Position numbers and translations under genes: made by a program. DNA of 64,000 bases from Alphaproteobacteria bacterium (GTDB taxonomy: Bacteria > Pseudomonadota > Alphaproteobacteria > Thalassobaculales > Thalassobaculaceae), in NCBI GenBank assembly GCA_022822665.1, contig JAJEAR010000017.1:1-64000 (forward strand). The letters run 5' to 3'. The notes under the pieces are model-generated. The model was not told the origin of the DNA. It was given only the letters and a program-made list of their open reading frames with translations, and ran no database searches. Positions 1-9,286 of the stretch are shown in pieces. Every line of letters starts with the position of its first letter. The first letter of the stretch is position 1.

Positions 1-193
1 GGGCGAGCCGCCGCGCCCTCGAACAACAGGCGGCGGTGCTGAAGCACCGCGTACAGCACCGACTGCCAGAACCTGTTTGACCTCGCCGATGACCGTCAAT
101 ACCGTGCTAGCCGGGCCTGCCAAGGGCAGGCCTGAAAACCAGAATCAACAAGGGGCCAAAACCAAAATCAGCCGGAGCCGGAATCCAGAACCT

Positions 194-235
194 GCCGTTC
201 GGATAACTCAAGAACGGCCGTTCGGATACTCAAGA
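194..235. repeat. Short direct repeat next to the Uma2 remnant
   Basis: Two copies of a motif of about 20 bases, gccgttcggata(a)ctcaaga, lie at 194-213 and 217-235. They differ by one base and are separated by 3 bp. The repeat sits where the upstream Uma2-like reading frame loses its similarity to the family, so it may mark a slippage or deletion junction. It is too short to be called the end of an insertion sequence. Confidence 0.6.
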
Positions 236-242
236 GATAGCA

Positions 243-440
243 GCCCGGACCCCTGTCGCCGTAGTTGAATGGCGGACTGAGCCGTGCTCCCAGCCCCGAA
301 CTTGCCCAGGCATGGCGCATGGCGGGCCGGGGCCGGGTGTGCAACGCGCCGTCGATGACCTCGGCGACCATGTGGGCCGGGGCACTCAACACATCCTGGT
401 AGTCGGCGCGGCGTCCGTGTCGCACTGTTCGGGCTGTCAT
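243..440 (-). pseudogene. Truncated Uma2-family (DUF820) endonuclease-like gene
   Basis: From the ATG at 440 the translation begins MTARTVRH and continues with VAEVIDGALHTRPRP and a conserved RHA-type segment. This is the typical N-terminal third of Uma2-family (PD-(D/E)XK-like) proteins, which are usually about 190 residues. After about 66 residues, at a GDRGPG motif, family similarity stops and an unrelated tail follows. The core that should carry the catalytic Asp/Glu/Lys residues is absent. A short direct repeat lies just past the break. I read this as a dead 5' fragment. The family assignment rests on recognising the N-terminal pattern only. Confidence 0.6.
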
Positions 441-1422
441 ATGCGGATCCGGTCCGGTCTCGGCAAAATCCTGCGGCAAGGGGCGAGTATCGCCAATACG
501 GTCGAGGTCCGGAACCGGACGAACGCATCGGACGGCCCAGGCGGGCTCGAAGCGTCGGGGTCGGATGCGGGCGAGGATGATGAGGTCTGCTCCGGCGATG
601 CGCCATCACGTGCCGGATTGTTTCGGCTTCCATGTGGCGGGGTCGGGAAGGCGGCTTCGACGACGCCGGGAACGGTGACACGGCCTCAAGATCCGGCGAA
701 AGGAGGTGGTGAAGCACATCAAGGCCGAGGAATTCGAAGTGCACGAGAAGCTCGACGCACTGTGCTCGGGTATTCAGACCTCGTTGACCGGGAGCGCACC
801 GGGAAGGAGGGCGCTGACGCCACGCCGTCACGCCGGATGTGGTGTACCGGTGTCTATGGTGTCCGCTACCTGGAGAAGTCAGGTTCCTGGGTCCCGTTCC
901 GACACGGCGAGATCGAACTGCCGCTGGAGGAGGCCGAAGGCGAAATGGTCGAGAACGCCGTCGATGCCAACGAGGGTGAGGGGCAGATGCCGGCAGCAGG
1001 GGCGTCGAACCGGACGACACGGTCTCAACCGAACCCGTGAAACGACGCGCGGACCACGTACGATCCTCCATCAGGCGGAGCGGAAATGCCTGTCAACCCG
1101 GCGCGGACCTGGCGGTCAGGCGGGACGGCGTGTGGGCAGCAGTGCTGCATGTCGCCCTGGACTGGATCGGGTGCCGCAGGGAAATCCCCGGTTCGCGGCG
1201 GGAAGTCCGCCACCGGCATCCGCCCTGAGACGGGGAGCAGCCCGAGCCGGTCAGGCCATGCGCGGACATCGTCCGGAGCATCCCGACATGACTGACGTCC
1301 TCTGTGCTAACCCCGAAACCGTTGCAGTCGGCGACCCTTCGTCGGTGGCGACGCAGGAGCGCGGAATTCCGGCTGTTTGCCGCGACGTCCCGGGCAGGTG
1401 CACACCCGAGGGCTGACCTTGA
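441..1422. other. Stretch without a recognisable gene
   Basis: Several open frames cross this stretch on both strands. They overlap one another, are rich in Arg, Pro and Gly, and show no motif of a known family. One plus-strand frame starting at 706 opens with MVKHIKAEEFE behind a good aaaggagg, which recalls small antitoxin N-termini, but it degenerates within about 30 codons. I treat the stretch as non-coding or decayed sequence. Confidence 0.45.
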
Positions 1423-2118
1423 TCAAGAGCGATTGCCCTGCGGCGTTTCCCGTTCCAGGCGATACCACTCGCCAGGATTCCGTCCGAACGGAAACATGAC
1501 GTGCTCCGCAAAGGCCGGCCGTTCCGCCAGACGCCGGTACCAGGCCTCGATGCGGGGCAACGGCGTTCGGTGCACGTCCAGGTTCAGATAGCGGTGCACC
1601 AGTGCGCCCGAGGGGATGTCTGCCATGCTCAGCCGGTCCCCCGCGACGTGGCTCGACTCGGCGAGCCGCCCTTCGAGAACGGCCAGCGCGTCCTCGGTAC
1701 CTGCCAGCAGGTCCGCGATCTTGCCACGGTCCCGGACCGCCGGTTCGGTCCGGACAAGAGCCCAGACAAGATCGATGTAGGGCGGGTACAACACCGTCTT
1801 GTGCCAGTCCATCCACTGGTCCGCCAGCGCATAGCCTTCCTCGGTATCGGGAAGCAGGACATTGTCCTTGTCATGGCGTCTGCAGAGATAGCGGACGATG
1901 GCGTTGGACTCCCACAGAACAAAGTCCCCGTCCCTGATGGTGGGAATTCTCCCGTTCGGATTCATCGCCCGATAAGCGGCCGTATCAGTTCCCCCGAACG
2001 ACCCACCGACATCGTGCCGAACATGGGGGAGTCCGAGTTCCCCGATTGTCCACATGACCGGCAGAACGTTGCTGGCATTGCGGCGCGCAAAAACTTCGAT
2101 CTTTCTTTCTGCGTTCAT
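1423..2118 (-). CDS. Glutathione S-transferase family protein
   Basis: This 231-residue protein has the two-domain layout of soluble glutathione S-transferases, which conjugate glutathione to electrophiles in the cytoplasm. An N-terminal thioredoxin-like domain (about residues 5-85) carries the conserved glutathione-contacting ES pair in WESNAIVRYL near residue 70. A helical C-terminal domain follows (about 95-220). A Ser-Asn pair near residue 17 occupies the usual catalytic region of theta/beta-like members. It starts at an ATG with a candidate promoter just upstream and stands alone, with no substrate-suggesting neighbour. The ordinary length argues for an intact gene; the substrate is unknown. 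Confidence 0.88.
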   Translation of the reverse strand: MNAERKIEVFARRNASNVLPVMWTIGELGLPHVRHDVGGSFGGTDTAAYRAMNPNGRIPTIRDGDFVLWESNAIVRYLCRRHDKDNVLLPDTEEGYALADQWMDWHKTVLYPPYIDLVWALVRTEPAVRDRGKIADLLAGTEDALAVLEGRLAESSHVAGDRLSMADIPSGALVHRYLNLDVHRTPLPRIEAWYRRLAERPAFAEHVMFPFGRNPGEWYRLERETPQGNRS

Positions 2119-2152
2119 TATTGTACCTGATCAAGAAAGTTTGTAGGTTGTC

Positions 2153-2181
2153 AGATAACGTTGCCCTCATGTGATTGTCAA
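2153..2181 (-). promoter_or_regulatory. Candidate sigma-70-type promoter of the GST gene
   Basis: Reading on the minus strand, a perfect TTGACA (2176-2181) is followed after 17 bp by TTATCT (2153-2158), a weak -10 box. This is about 35 bp ahead of the ATG at 2118. A second -10-like TACAAT lies almost at the start codon. The -35 match is strong and the -10 is poor, so the call is tentative. Confidence 0.35.
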
Positions 2182-2615
2182 TGACAGGGTTAAATGAAGA
2201 CGCCGGGTACATTTACATCTATGTAGTCTTCGGTTCCTTTCCGTTTTCCTGTTTCCGCGGGAGCCGGACCGGGACGGATGGCGCTACCCTGTACCCGTGG
2301 CAATTCCCCGCGTCTTCCCCCGGTTCCTGTCGAAGGGCCGGCCGCGCTCGTCATCTGTGACGACACACCGAAGATGCGCCGGTCACCTATGACGGCCCGG
2401 TCCCGAAGGCCGACGTTCCCGGCGGCTTCGGCGAGCCGCACGACTCCGGGGACTTCGTGGACGGCGCCAGCGGCAAGCTGCCGTGGGGGAACGGGTACGG
2501 CGATGCAGGCAGGACACGCCGACAGTTCAGAATTCGCCCTCGTGGTCGCCTTCAGGCGAGCGGGGAAATTCCGGACCCCGTAGCGTGCCGCACCCTGCGA
2601 CACCGGTGCGTGGAC
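2182..2615. other. Intergenic stretch between divergent GST and MFS genes
   Basis: No convincing gene is seen here. The MFS frame stays open upstream to 2457, but that extension is Arg/Gly-rich, unlike a transporter N-terminus, and is not counted as coding. The stretch presumably holds the regulatory regions of both genes. Confidence 0.4.
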
Positions 2616-3932
2616 ATGGCTGCCCTGACCCGAACGACTGCGGCTCTCCTCGTCAGCGTGGCGCTGGTCTGGGCCGCCAACGGACTGTGCTTCACGCTGC
2701 TGGCCCTTCGGCTCGGCGCGGAGGGATTCTCGTCGCTCGATGTCGGGATCGTCACGACCGGGTACTTTGCGGGGCAGCTTGCGGGCGCCGTTTTCTGTAT
2801 GCGGCTCATCGAGGGTGTCGGCCACGTCCGCGCCTTCGCCGCGTTCGCATCGGTGATCTCGGCGAGCGTGATCGGTTACGCGCTTCATGTTGACCTGGTG
2901 GTCTGGACCGGTCTGCGATTCATTCACGGTGTCTGTATCGCGGGCCTGCTCACCGCGACCGAGAGCTGGCTCAACAGTTCGACCGTCAACGCGAACCGTG
3001 GACGCCTGCTCGCCGTCTACACGATCATCCAGTACGTCGCCATCAGCGCCGGTCAGCAGCTGCTGAACCTGCACGTTCCGAGCAGTTTCGTCCTGTTTAC
3101 CGTCTCGTCGATCCTGTTCTCGCTCGCCCTGGTACCGCTGGTCCTTTCCCGCTCGGCACCGACCGGGGCGGTCGCGCCGTCCCGGCTCGGCCTGCGTGCG
3201 CTCTACGCGATCACGCCGAGCGGCGTGACCGGGTGCCTGGCTGCCGGGGCCATGATGTCGATCCTGTTCGGCCTGCTGCCGGTCTATTTGCGGGACAGCG
3301 GCTTCCCGGTGTTCGACGTTGCCCTGTTCATGAGTGTGGTCGTCCTCGGCGGCCTGGTGGTTCAGTACCCGATCGGCAGGGCATCGGACTATCTTGACCG
3401 ACGGTCCGTGATGGCGGCGGTGCTGATGGGCGGCGGGCTGATGAGCCTTGTCATCGCCGTACTTCCGGCCCCGGGATTCTGGCCGCTGGCGGTGCTCGTC
3501 ACCGCCTACGGCGGCGTGTGCAGCGCCATCTACCCGCTCTCGGTGTCACATGCGAACGACCATCTGGATCCGGCGGACCTCGTGGCCGCCAGTGCAGGGC
3601 TGATCATGGCCGCGGCCATGGGGGCGGCTATCGGGCCGCTGGTGACGTCGGCGGTCATGCAGGCATCCGGGCCCCGTGGACTGTTCCTGACCAGCAGCAT
3701 GATCTGCCTGGTTGCCGGCGGCTTTGCCATGTGGCGGATGACACGGCGCGCGCCACCGGCCATGGACGACCAGGGACCCTACGTGCTGGTGCCGCGGACC
3801 ACGCCCGCGGTGGCGGAACTCGATCCGCGCGCCGATCTTGCCTGGGAAGGCGAGGAGGAACCTGCGCCCCGGGAGGCCGAAACCCGGCACCGCGACATGG
3901 AGGTCACGCCTCAGACGGTTTCGGTGCCGTAG
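2616..3932 (+). CDS. MFS transporter (YcaD-like)
   Basis: This 438-residue membrane protein has about twelve hydrophobic segments in two bundles of six, the pattern of major facilitator superfamily secondary transporters. The ATG at 2616 is chosen because it opens directly onto the first membrane helix; the longer frame adds 53 polar residues with no counterpart in the family. The cytoplasmic loop after helix 2-3 and the GRASDYLDRR segment between helices 8 and 9 match the usual MFS loop position. The C-terminal 50 residues are acidic and Pro-rich. Its 3' end overlaps the convergent anchor-subunit gene by 22 bp. The substrate cannot be inferred. Confidence 0.85.
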   Translation: MAALTRTTAALLVSVALVWAANGLCFTLLALRLGAEGFSSLDVGIVTTGYFAGQLAGAVFCMRLIEGVGHVRAFAAFASVISASVIGYALHVDLVVWTGLRFIHGVCIAGLLTATESWLNSSTVNANRGRLLAVYTIIQYVAISAGQQLLNLHVPSSFVLFTVSSILFSLALVPLVLSRSAPTGAVAPSRLGLRALYAITPSGVTGCLAAGAMMSILFGLLPVYLRDSGFPVFDVALFMSVVVLGGLVVQYPIGRASDYLDRRSVMAAVLMGGGLMSLVIAVLPAPGFWPLAVLVTAYGGVCSAIYPLSVSHANDHLDPADLVAASAGLIMAAAMGAAIGPLVTSAVMQASGPRGLFLTSSMICLVAGGFAMWRMTRRAPPAMDDQGPYVLVPRTTPAVAELDPRADLAWEGEEEPAPREAETRHRDMEVTPQTVSVP

Positions 3933-4858
3933 TAGGCCGTCACCACGTGCCGGGCCTCGGCGAAGAACAGCCAGCGTTCGATCAGGGTCCCGATCGCGAC
4001 ACTCGCGGTTCCCAGCGCCGTGGCGACGACGAGGCCGAACCAGTTGTCGGTCAGTGTCGAGACCAGCGCCAGCATGGCCGGAACGGCAAACAGCGTCGAT
4101 GTACAGATCTGCCGGAGCCTGGTCGCGTGCCTGCGCGCGATCCGGTATCCCATTTCACGCATCACGAAGTTGTCGGTGGTGTGCGGCGCGTCCAGCAGGC
4201 GCACCCGCTCTCCCCCGGTGCCAAGCCCGGTTGCCGTTGCCGAACCGGTCTCGCTCGGGGCGCGGGCAATGTCACGCCAGTATCCGTGCTTGACCAGGGC
4301 GGCGCAGGTCGCGAACAGCAGCACGATCCATCCGAACCGCTCGTGGTATTGGTCGGTCGCGGCCATGATCAGGCTCAGGATCTGCATGCCGCCGAGACCA
4401 CCCAGGACAAGGTAACCGGGGACGACAAGCCCGTTGTTCCACGCCGGTATGGGTTTGAGCGTGGCGTAGATCTTGCCGGTTGCATACACGGTGAGCAGCG
4501 CCGCCGCGGCGGCAAGCAGGCCCCAGGGCCCCCAGGAGACCGCCTCGGGGCGCAGCCAGCCGGCGAGGAAGACCAGGGCCGGTCCGTAGGTGGCGAGCGC
4601 GAGCAGGCCTTCGCGCGACAGCCATGACGTGCGCCACTGTGAGAGCGCGCGCCAGGCCCGTTCGGGCCGACCGAGATGGGCGGTCGAGGCGAGCAGTCCA
4701 CCGGTCACGAGAACCAGTGCGCCTCCGATCGCCCAGCCGCCCGCCGATCCGTCGCGCGGAAGCCAGTCGACCGCGGCGAACAGGCCGGAGAGCGCCAGCA
4801 GTCCGTAGCCCGCACCCGACGCCGTGGTAAAGATGATGACCGAAAGGGCTGGATGCAC
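3911..4858 (-). CDS. soeC: Membrane anchor subunit of a DMSO-reductase-type complex (SoeC/DmsC-like)
   Basis: This 315-residue polytopic protein has about eight membrane helices and the DmsC-family pattern, including the early segment STAHLGRPERAWRAL. In such complexes the anchor passes electrons between the iron-sulfur subunit and the quinone pool of the cytoplasmic membrane. The start is a GTG at 4858, 12 bp after the stop of the iron-sulfur subunit gene. The order large, iron-sulfur, anchor subunit and the sizes (961, 261, 315) fit the cytoplasm-facing sulfite dehydrogenase SoeABC. The neighbouring TauE/SafE and rhodanese genes support a sulfur role. DMSO or polysulfide reductase is the main alternative. 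Confidence 0.72.
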   Translation of the reverse strand: MHPALSVIIFTTASGAGYGLLALSGLFAAVDWLPRDGSAGGWAIGGALVLVTGGLLASTAHLGRPERAWRALSQWRTSWLSREGLLALATYGPALVFLAGWLRPEAVSWGPWGLLAAAAALLTVYATGKIYATLKPIPAWNNGLVVPGYLVLGGLGGMQILSLIMAATDQYHERFGWIVLLFATCAALVKHGYWRDIARAPSETGSATATGLGTGGERVRLLDAPHTTDNFVMREMGYRIARRHATRLRQICTSTLFAVPAMLALVSTLTDNWFGLVVATALGTASVAIGTLIERWLFFAEARHVVTAYYGTETV

Positions 4859-4870
4859 GGCGCCGGACTC

Positions 4871-5656
4871 CTAGCGTGACAGGACGGCGTCGACCCAGCG
4901 CAGCAGGCCGGAGCCAATCGCCTGGTCGTCCCGTTCCGCGAGGTCGGCGAGCGAAACCGGAACCTCTTCGCTGTCGGCGCAGTCGCGCCGCGGGCGTGGC
5001 GGCAGGTACTTGTTTGTCGGCCGGTAGCCGAGTTCCGGCATCAGGTCGTAGCCGGCGCGCTCCGATACCAGCACCGAGACCGCGGAGTCCGGATCACCGA
5101 GATCGCCGAAGTGCCGGGCGCCGGCCGGACAGGTCGACACGCATGCCGGGACCCGGTCCACCTCTTCCAGGTTCTCGTTGTAGATGCGATCGATGCACAG
5201 GGTGCACTTCTTCATCACCCCGTCGGTGTGATCGTATTCCCGCGCACCGTAGGGACAGGCCCAGGAACACAGCTTGCAGCCGATGCAGTTATCCGCATTC
5301 ACCAGGACGATGCCGTCTTCCTCGCGCTTGTACGAGGCGCCGGTGGGGCACACGGTCACGCAGGCGGCATCCTCGCAGTGCAGGCAGGAGCGCGGGAAGT
5401 GAACCGTCCGGCTGTCCGGACCGTCGCCGACCTCGAAGGTGTGCACCCGGTTGAACCACACGCCCCAGGCACCGGCATCCTCGCCGTCGCGGGTCTCGGT
5501 TCCGGAAAAGCTGTTCCAGTCGGTGAGCGGACCGGAATGCCCGGCGAAGTTCCATTCCTTGCAGTTGACCGCGCAGGCGTGACATCCGACGCAGATATCG
5601 AGGTCGATGACCAGTCCGAGCTTGCGCCCGGACGGTGAATCCGGCAGCGCCGTCAT
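4871..5656 (-). CDS. soeB: Four-cluster ferredoxin subunit (SoeB/DmsB-like)
   Basis: This 261-residue cytoplasmic electron-transfer subunit has four cysteine groups for [4Fe-4S] clusters: CVGCHACAVNCK near residue 22, CLHCEDAACVTVCP near 90, CIGCKLCSWACP near 122, and CTLCIDR with a later CVSTCP. This is the DmsB/PsrB/SoeB arrangement. It would carry electrons between the molybdenum centre of the large subunit and the membrane anchor. Its ATG overlaps the large-subunit stop by 4 bp (ATGA), which implies translational coupling. No Tat signal is visible, consistent with a cytoplasm-facing enzyme. Confidence 0.82.
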   Translation of the reverse strand: MTALPDSPSGRKLGLVIDLDICVGCHACAVNCKEWNFAGHSGPLTDWNSFSGTETRDGEDAGAWGVWFNRVHTFEVGDGPDSRTVHFPRSCLHCEDAACVTVCPTGASYKREEDGIVLVNADNCIGCKLCSWACPYGAREYDHTDGVMKKCTLCIDRIYNENLEEVDRVPACVSTCPAGARHFGDLGDPDSAVSVLVSERAGYDLMPELGYRPTNKYLPPRPRRDCADSEEVPVSLADLAERDDQAIGSGLLRWVDAVLSR

Positions 5657-8538
5657 CGCTCCTGCCCTCCCTGGACCACGGTGCGCAGCACCGCATCGCC
5701 CCTCGGCACGGTCCAGATCGGATCAAGCCGGTGAAACTGCGGTTCGGTGGTCTCGCCGGGCCGGTCCTCGCTCACCCGCTCGATCCTGACCCTGAGGTCG
5801 AACCAGGCCGCCTGGCCGGTCACCGGATCGGCGTTTGCGTACCGATAGCCGGTTTCGCGCTCGGGCAGCAGGTCGCTGATGACGTGGTTGAGCAGGAAAC
5901 CGCGGGTGGCCTCGGGCGCCCGGGGCGACAGGTTCCATGCGCCCTTGCGCTTGCCGATGGCGTTCCAGGTCCAGACCGTGTCGGGGTTCACACCCTCCAT
6001 CAGCCGTACCTGGACCTTGATCGAGCCGTGGTGCGAGGTCACCCGGACCCAGTCGTCATCGGCAATTCCGAGTTCCCCGGCGCGTGACCGGTTCATGTAC
6101 AGCCGGTTGTGGCCATGGATCTGGCGCAGCCACGCGTTCTGCGATCCCCAGGAATGGTACATCGCCATGGGCCGCTGGGTGATCGCGTGCATCGGGAACG
6201 CCGCCGTATCCAGGGCATCTTCCTCGAACGGCGTGTACCAGAACGGAAGCGGGTCGAAATACGTCCTCACCCGGTCACGGTGAATGTCGGGAGGCTGGAC
6301 GGGACCGTGGCCGTCCGCGGCCAGGCGGAATCGCTGCAGCGCCTCGACGTAGATCTGCAGCGTGATCGGTTCGGGCGCGCCGATCAGCCCGAGTGAGACC
6401 GCCTTTTCGAGATAGGCCCGGTTGGCGTGTTTGAAATAGCGCTCCTCCGGCGCAAGTTCGTGGCGCCAGAAGCATCCGTTCTCGATGTAGCGCTCAAGCT
6501 GGTCGGGGTTGACCGCGCCCTTGCCTTCCTCGGTGCCGTCGGGTCCCCGGAACCCGGCGAGTGGACCGATACCCGGGGCGCGTTCGTGGTTGACCAGGTA
6601 GTCGGCGTAGCCGCCCGGATACCGCGGCCTGCCCTTCTCGTCCACGAAGGCGGGCAGGCCGAGCCTTGCCCCGAGCTCGATCAGGACGTCCTGGAACGGG
6701 CGGACGTCGCGGCGAGGGCTGACCACGGGCTGGCGGATCGAATCCGCGACCCCGTCGGCGTCACAGATCGGCCGGTCGAGCAGGGAGATGCAGTCCCATC
6801 GTTCCAGGTAGGTGGTGTCCGGCAGGATCAGGTCGGCGTAGGGCACCATTTCCGAGAAGTAGGCGTCGGAATAGATGATGCGCGGAATCCTGTATTGCCC
6901 GGCCTCGTCGTCCCACGCGGTGAGCTGTTCGATGGTGCCGGGCACGTTCATCGACGAGTTCCAGCTCATGTTGGCCATGTACATGAACAGGGTGTCGATC
7001 GGGTATGGATCGCCGCGTGCCGCGTTGCCGATTACGAGGTGCATGAGCCCGTGTGCCGACATGGGCGCTTCCCACGAATAGGCCCGGTCGATGCGGCGCG
7101 GTGATCCGTCGTCGTTGACCAGCAGGTCTTCGGGCCCGACCGGGAACCCGAGCGGCGGACCCGGCATCGGCTGGCCGGCCTCGACCTCGCCGGTCTTGCC
7201 GGCGGGTTTCAGCGGCGGCGGAGCAGGTTTGGGGAAGGGCGGCTTGTAGCGAAAGCCGCCGGGGGTATCGATGGTGCCGAGCAGCATCTGCAGCAGGTGG
7301 AGAGCGCGGCAGGTCTGGAACCCGTTCGAATGCGCCGAGATTCCCCTCATGGCGTGCATGGAGACCGGGCGTCCGGTCATGGTCTCGTGGCGCCGGCCGG
7401 CCCAGTCGGTCCAGGGCACGTCGAGGGTAACCGGGTGTTCGAAGGCGTGGTGGGCGAGTTCGGCGGCAAGCGCTCGGATGCGTGCCGCAGGAACCCCGCA
7501 GACGCTCTCGGCGGCATCCGGACCGTGGCTTTCCTCAAGGTAGCGCGAGGCCATCAGGTGGAATACCGGGGCCGCCTCCCTGCCATCGGGCAGGGTGTGC
7601 AGGCCGACAAGCGCCGGCCTGAACCCGGTTCCCGAGGCCGGGACCGGCGCACGGGCATCGCTGTCCCACGCCAGCGGGCGCCCCTCGTCATCACGGGCGA
7701 ACAGCCCGTGGTCCTGTGCACCCGGGTCCTGGATCACCAGCCAGGGCGCGTTGGTGTAGCTGACGAGGTAGGCGAGATCGATCCGGTCCGCCCGCAGCAA
7801 CTCGTGGATGAGGGCGCCGATCAGCACGCCGTCGGTGCCCGGGCGGATGCCGATCCACTCGTCCGCGATGGCCGAGTAGCCGGTCTTGACCGGGTTGATC
7901 GAGATGAACCGCGCGCCCCGGGTCTTCAGTGTGCCCAGTCCGGCCTTGATCGGGTTGGAATCATGGTCTTCCGCAACGCCGAACATGACGAAGCAGCGGG
8001 TGTTTTCCCAGTCGGGTTCGCCGAATTCCCAGAACGAGCCGCCGATGGTGTAGAGACCGGCGGCAGCCATGTTGACGGAACAGAATCCGCCGTGGGCGGC
8101 GTGGTTCGGTGTCCCGAACTGGCTTGCCCAGAATCCGGTCAGCGCCTGGCTCTGGTCCCGGCCGGTGAAGAACGCCAGGCGCCGCGGGTCGGTCTTGCGC
8201 ACGTCGGACAGCCATCCGGTCGCCATCTTGAGCGCCTGGTCCCAGCCGATGGGCCGGAACTCGCCCGATCCCCGCGGCCCGGTGCGCATCAGTGGGCGGG
8301 TCAGCCGGGCCGGCGAGTAGTGCTGCATGATGCCTGCCGAGCCCTTGGCGCACAGCACGCCCCGGTTGACCGGGTGGTCGGGGTTGCCCTCGATGTAGCG
8401 GACGTCGCCGTCCTTCAGGTGAACCCTGATGCCGCAGCGGCAGGCACACATGTAGCAGGTTGTGGTCTTGACCTCGTCCGAAACCGGCGGCGAGGTGTCG
8501 ACGGTCTCTCGGACCGTCGCGAACGGGTTGACGCTCAT
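5653..8538 (-). CDS. soeA: Molybdopterin oxidoreductase catalytic subunit, probable sulfite dehydrogenase SoeA
   Basis: This 961-residue member of the DMSO reductase superfamily has an N-terminal [4Fe-4S] site (C28, C31, C35, C63), a large bis-MGD-binding region and a C-terminal molydopterin-dinucleotide domain (about 820-940). C153 in HGGFCSVNMA lies where the molybdenum ligand is expected, as in polysulfide reductase/SoeA-type enzymes. There is no twin-arginine signal, which fits cytoplasmic SoeA, an enzyme that oxidises sulfite to sulfate. The start is the ATG at 8538, preceded by ggaag at good spacing; an upstream extension of 43 codons looks non-coding. It heads a three-gene operon. Polysulfide, thiosulfate or tetrathionate substrates remain possible. 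Confidence 0.78.
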   Translation of the reverse strand: MSVNPFATVRETVDTSPPVSDEVKTTTCYMCACRCGIRVHLKDGDVRYIEGNPDHPVNRGVLCAKGSAGIMQHYSPARLTRPLMRTGPRGSGEFRPIGWDQALKMATGWLSDVRKTDPRRLAFFTGRDQSQALTGFWASQFGTPNHAAHGGFCSVNMAAAGLYTIGGSFWEFGEPDWENTRCFVMFGVAEDHDSNPIKAGLGTLKTRGARFISINPVKTGYSAIADEWIGIRPGTDGVLIGALIHELLRADRIDLAYLVSYTNAPWLVIQDPGAQDHGLFARDDEGRPLAWDSDARAPVPASGTGFRPALVGLHTLPDGREAAPVFHLMASRYLEESHGPDAAESVCGVPAARIRALAAELAHHAFEHPVTLDVPWTDWAGRRHETMTGRPVSMHAMRGISAHSNGFQTCRALHLLQMLLGTIDTPGGFRYKPPFPKPAPPPLKPAGKTGEVEAGQPMPGPPLGFPVGPEDLLVNDDGSPRRIDRAYSWEAPMSAHGLMHLVIGNAARGDPYPIDTLFMYMANMSWNSSMNVPGTIEQLTAWDDEAGQYRIPRIIYSDAYFSEMVPYADLILPDTTYLERWDCISLLDRPICDADGVADSIRQPVVSPRRDVRPFQDVLIELGARLGLPAFVDEKGRPRYPGGYADYLVNHERAPGIGPLAGFRGPDGTEEGKGAVNPDQLERYIENGCFWRHELAPEERYFKHANRAYLEKAVSLGLIGAPEPITLQIYVEALQRFRLAADGHGPVQPPDIHRDRVRTYFDPLPFWYTPFEEDALDTAAFPMHAITQRPMAMYHSWGSQNAWLRQIHGHNRLYMNRSRAGELGIADDDWVRVTSHHGSIKVQVRLMEGVNPDTVWTWNAIGKRKGAWNLSPRAPEATRGFLLNHVISDLLPERETGYRYANADPVTGQAAWFDLRVRIERVSEDRPGETTEPQFHRLDPIWTVPRGDAVLRTVVQGGQER

Positions 8539-8650
8539 GCAACTTCCGGTGATCGGTGGCTCCAGCAGCCCCCGACTGTGACCCGCCCCATGGTACGGGT
8601 CAAGCGAACCCGGATGATGCCGCCCGACAGGGGCCGAGGCGGCATGTCCG

Positions 8651-9142
8651 TCAGGTGAGCGCGTCAATCTGCGCGTCGGTCAGGGTTCCCGGAACGACCG
8701 TGTAGGGTATGCGCAGGGTGTTGGCGCCCTTGCCTCCCAGGTAGCTGACCAGTGGTCCGGGGCCATCGGCGCCGGTTCCGGCAGCGAGGATCAGCACCGA
8801 TATGGTCGGGTCCTCGCTGACAAGGGACGTAAGCTCGCGCACGATCGGCCCGATCCGGATGTAGATCACCACCATCTGCCCGGAAATCTCGTGGGCGAGG
8901 TCCACGAGTTCCACCAGCCGGTGTTCGGCCTCGAGCCGTGCCTCGTCCTCCATCAGCGCGCTGACACCAGCCCAGTGATGGAAGTTGCCCGGCTCCAGTG
9001 CCAGGAACAGCGCGATCCGGCCGCCGGTGTTCCGTGCCCTGAGCGCGGCGAATCGCAGGGCAACCCGCATTTCCTCGGTATCGTCGACGACGACCAGGAA
9101 TATCCGGTGATGGTGGTGGTCCACCAGTGCTGTTTCACACAT
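8651..9142 (-). CDS. Universal stress protein family (UspA-like)
   Basis: This single-domain protein of about 163 residues has the alternating hydrophobic strands of the Usp fold: IFLVVVDDTEE at the N-terminus, a central IYIRIGPI strand, and a C-terminal VLILAAGTG/YTVVPG region where ATP-binding members carry a glycine-rich loop. Here a GGKGAN segment lies near that loop. The ATG at 9142 is preferred over the adjacent GTG at 9145 because ggagg lies 5 bp ahead of it. A short natural run of four His follows the start. It sits between the exporter/TIGR02186 pair and the sulfite dehydrogenase operon on the same strand. Confidence 0.78.
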   Translation of the reverse strand: MCETALVDHHHHRIFLVVVDDTEEMRVALRFAALRARNTGGRIALFLALEPGNFHHWAGVSALMEDEARLEAEHRLVELVDLAHEISGQMVVIYIRIGPIVRELTSLVSEDPTISVLILAAGTGADGPGPLVSYLGGKGANTLRIPYTVVPGTLTDAQIDALT

Positions 9143-9286
9143 CACGTCCTCCCATCCCTCGGGGGGGCATATCGACAGCGTGACAGCGGATCATACCGCG
9201 AGCCCTCGACCGGTTTCACGGTTCGCCGGGTACCCGGCGACAACGCCTTCCTGTGCATCTGCGCCCGGCTCCGGTGCTGGAAGTCC

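Noticed and set aside
208..1071. Open frame of 287 codons on the minus strand
   Set aside because: It is Arg/Pro/His-rich, overlaps the Uma2 remnant in another frame and shows no recognisable motif.
3911..8538. Operon as a periplasmic DMSO reductase
   Set aside because: The large subunit has no twin-arginine signal, has Cys at the likely molybdenum ligand position and sits in a sulfur-oxyanion context, so a cytoplasm-facing SoeABC-type enzyme is preferred, though not proven.
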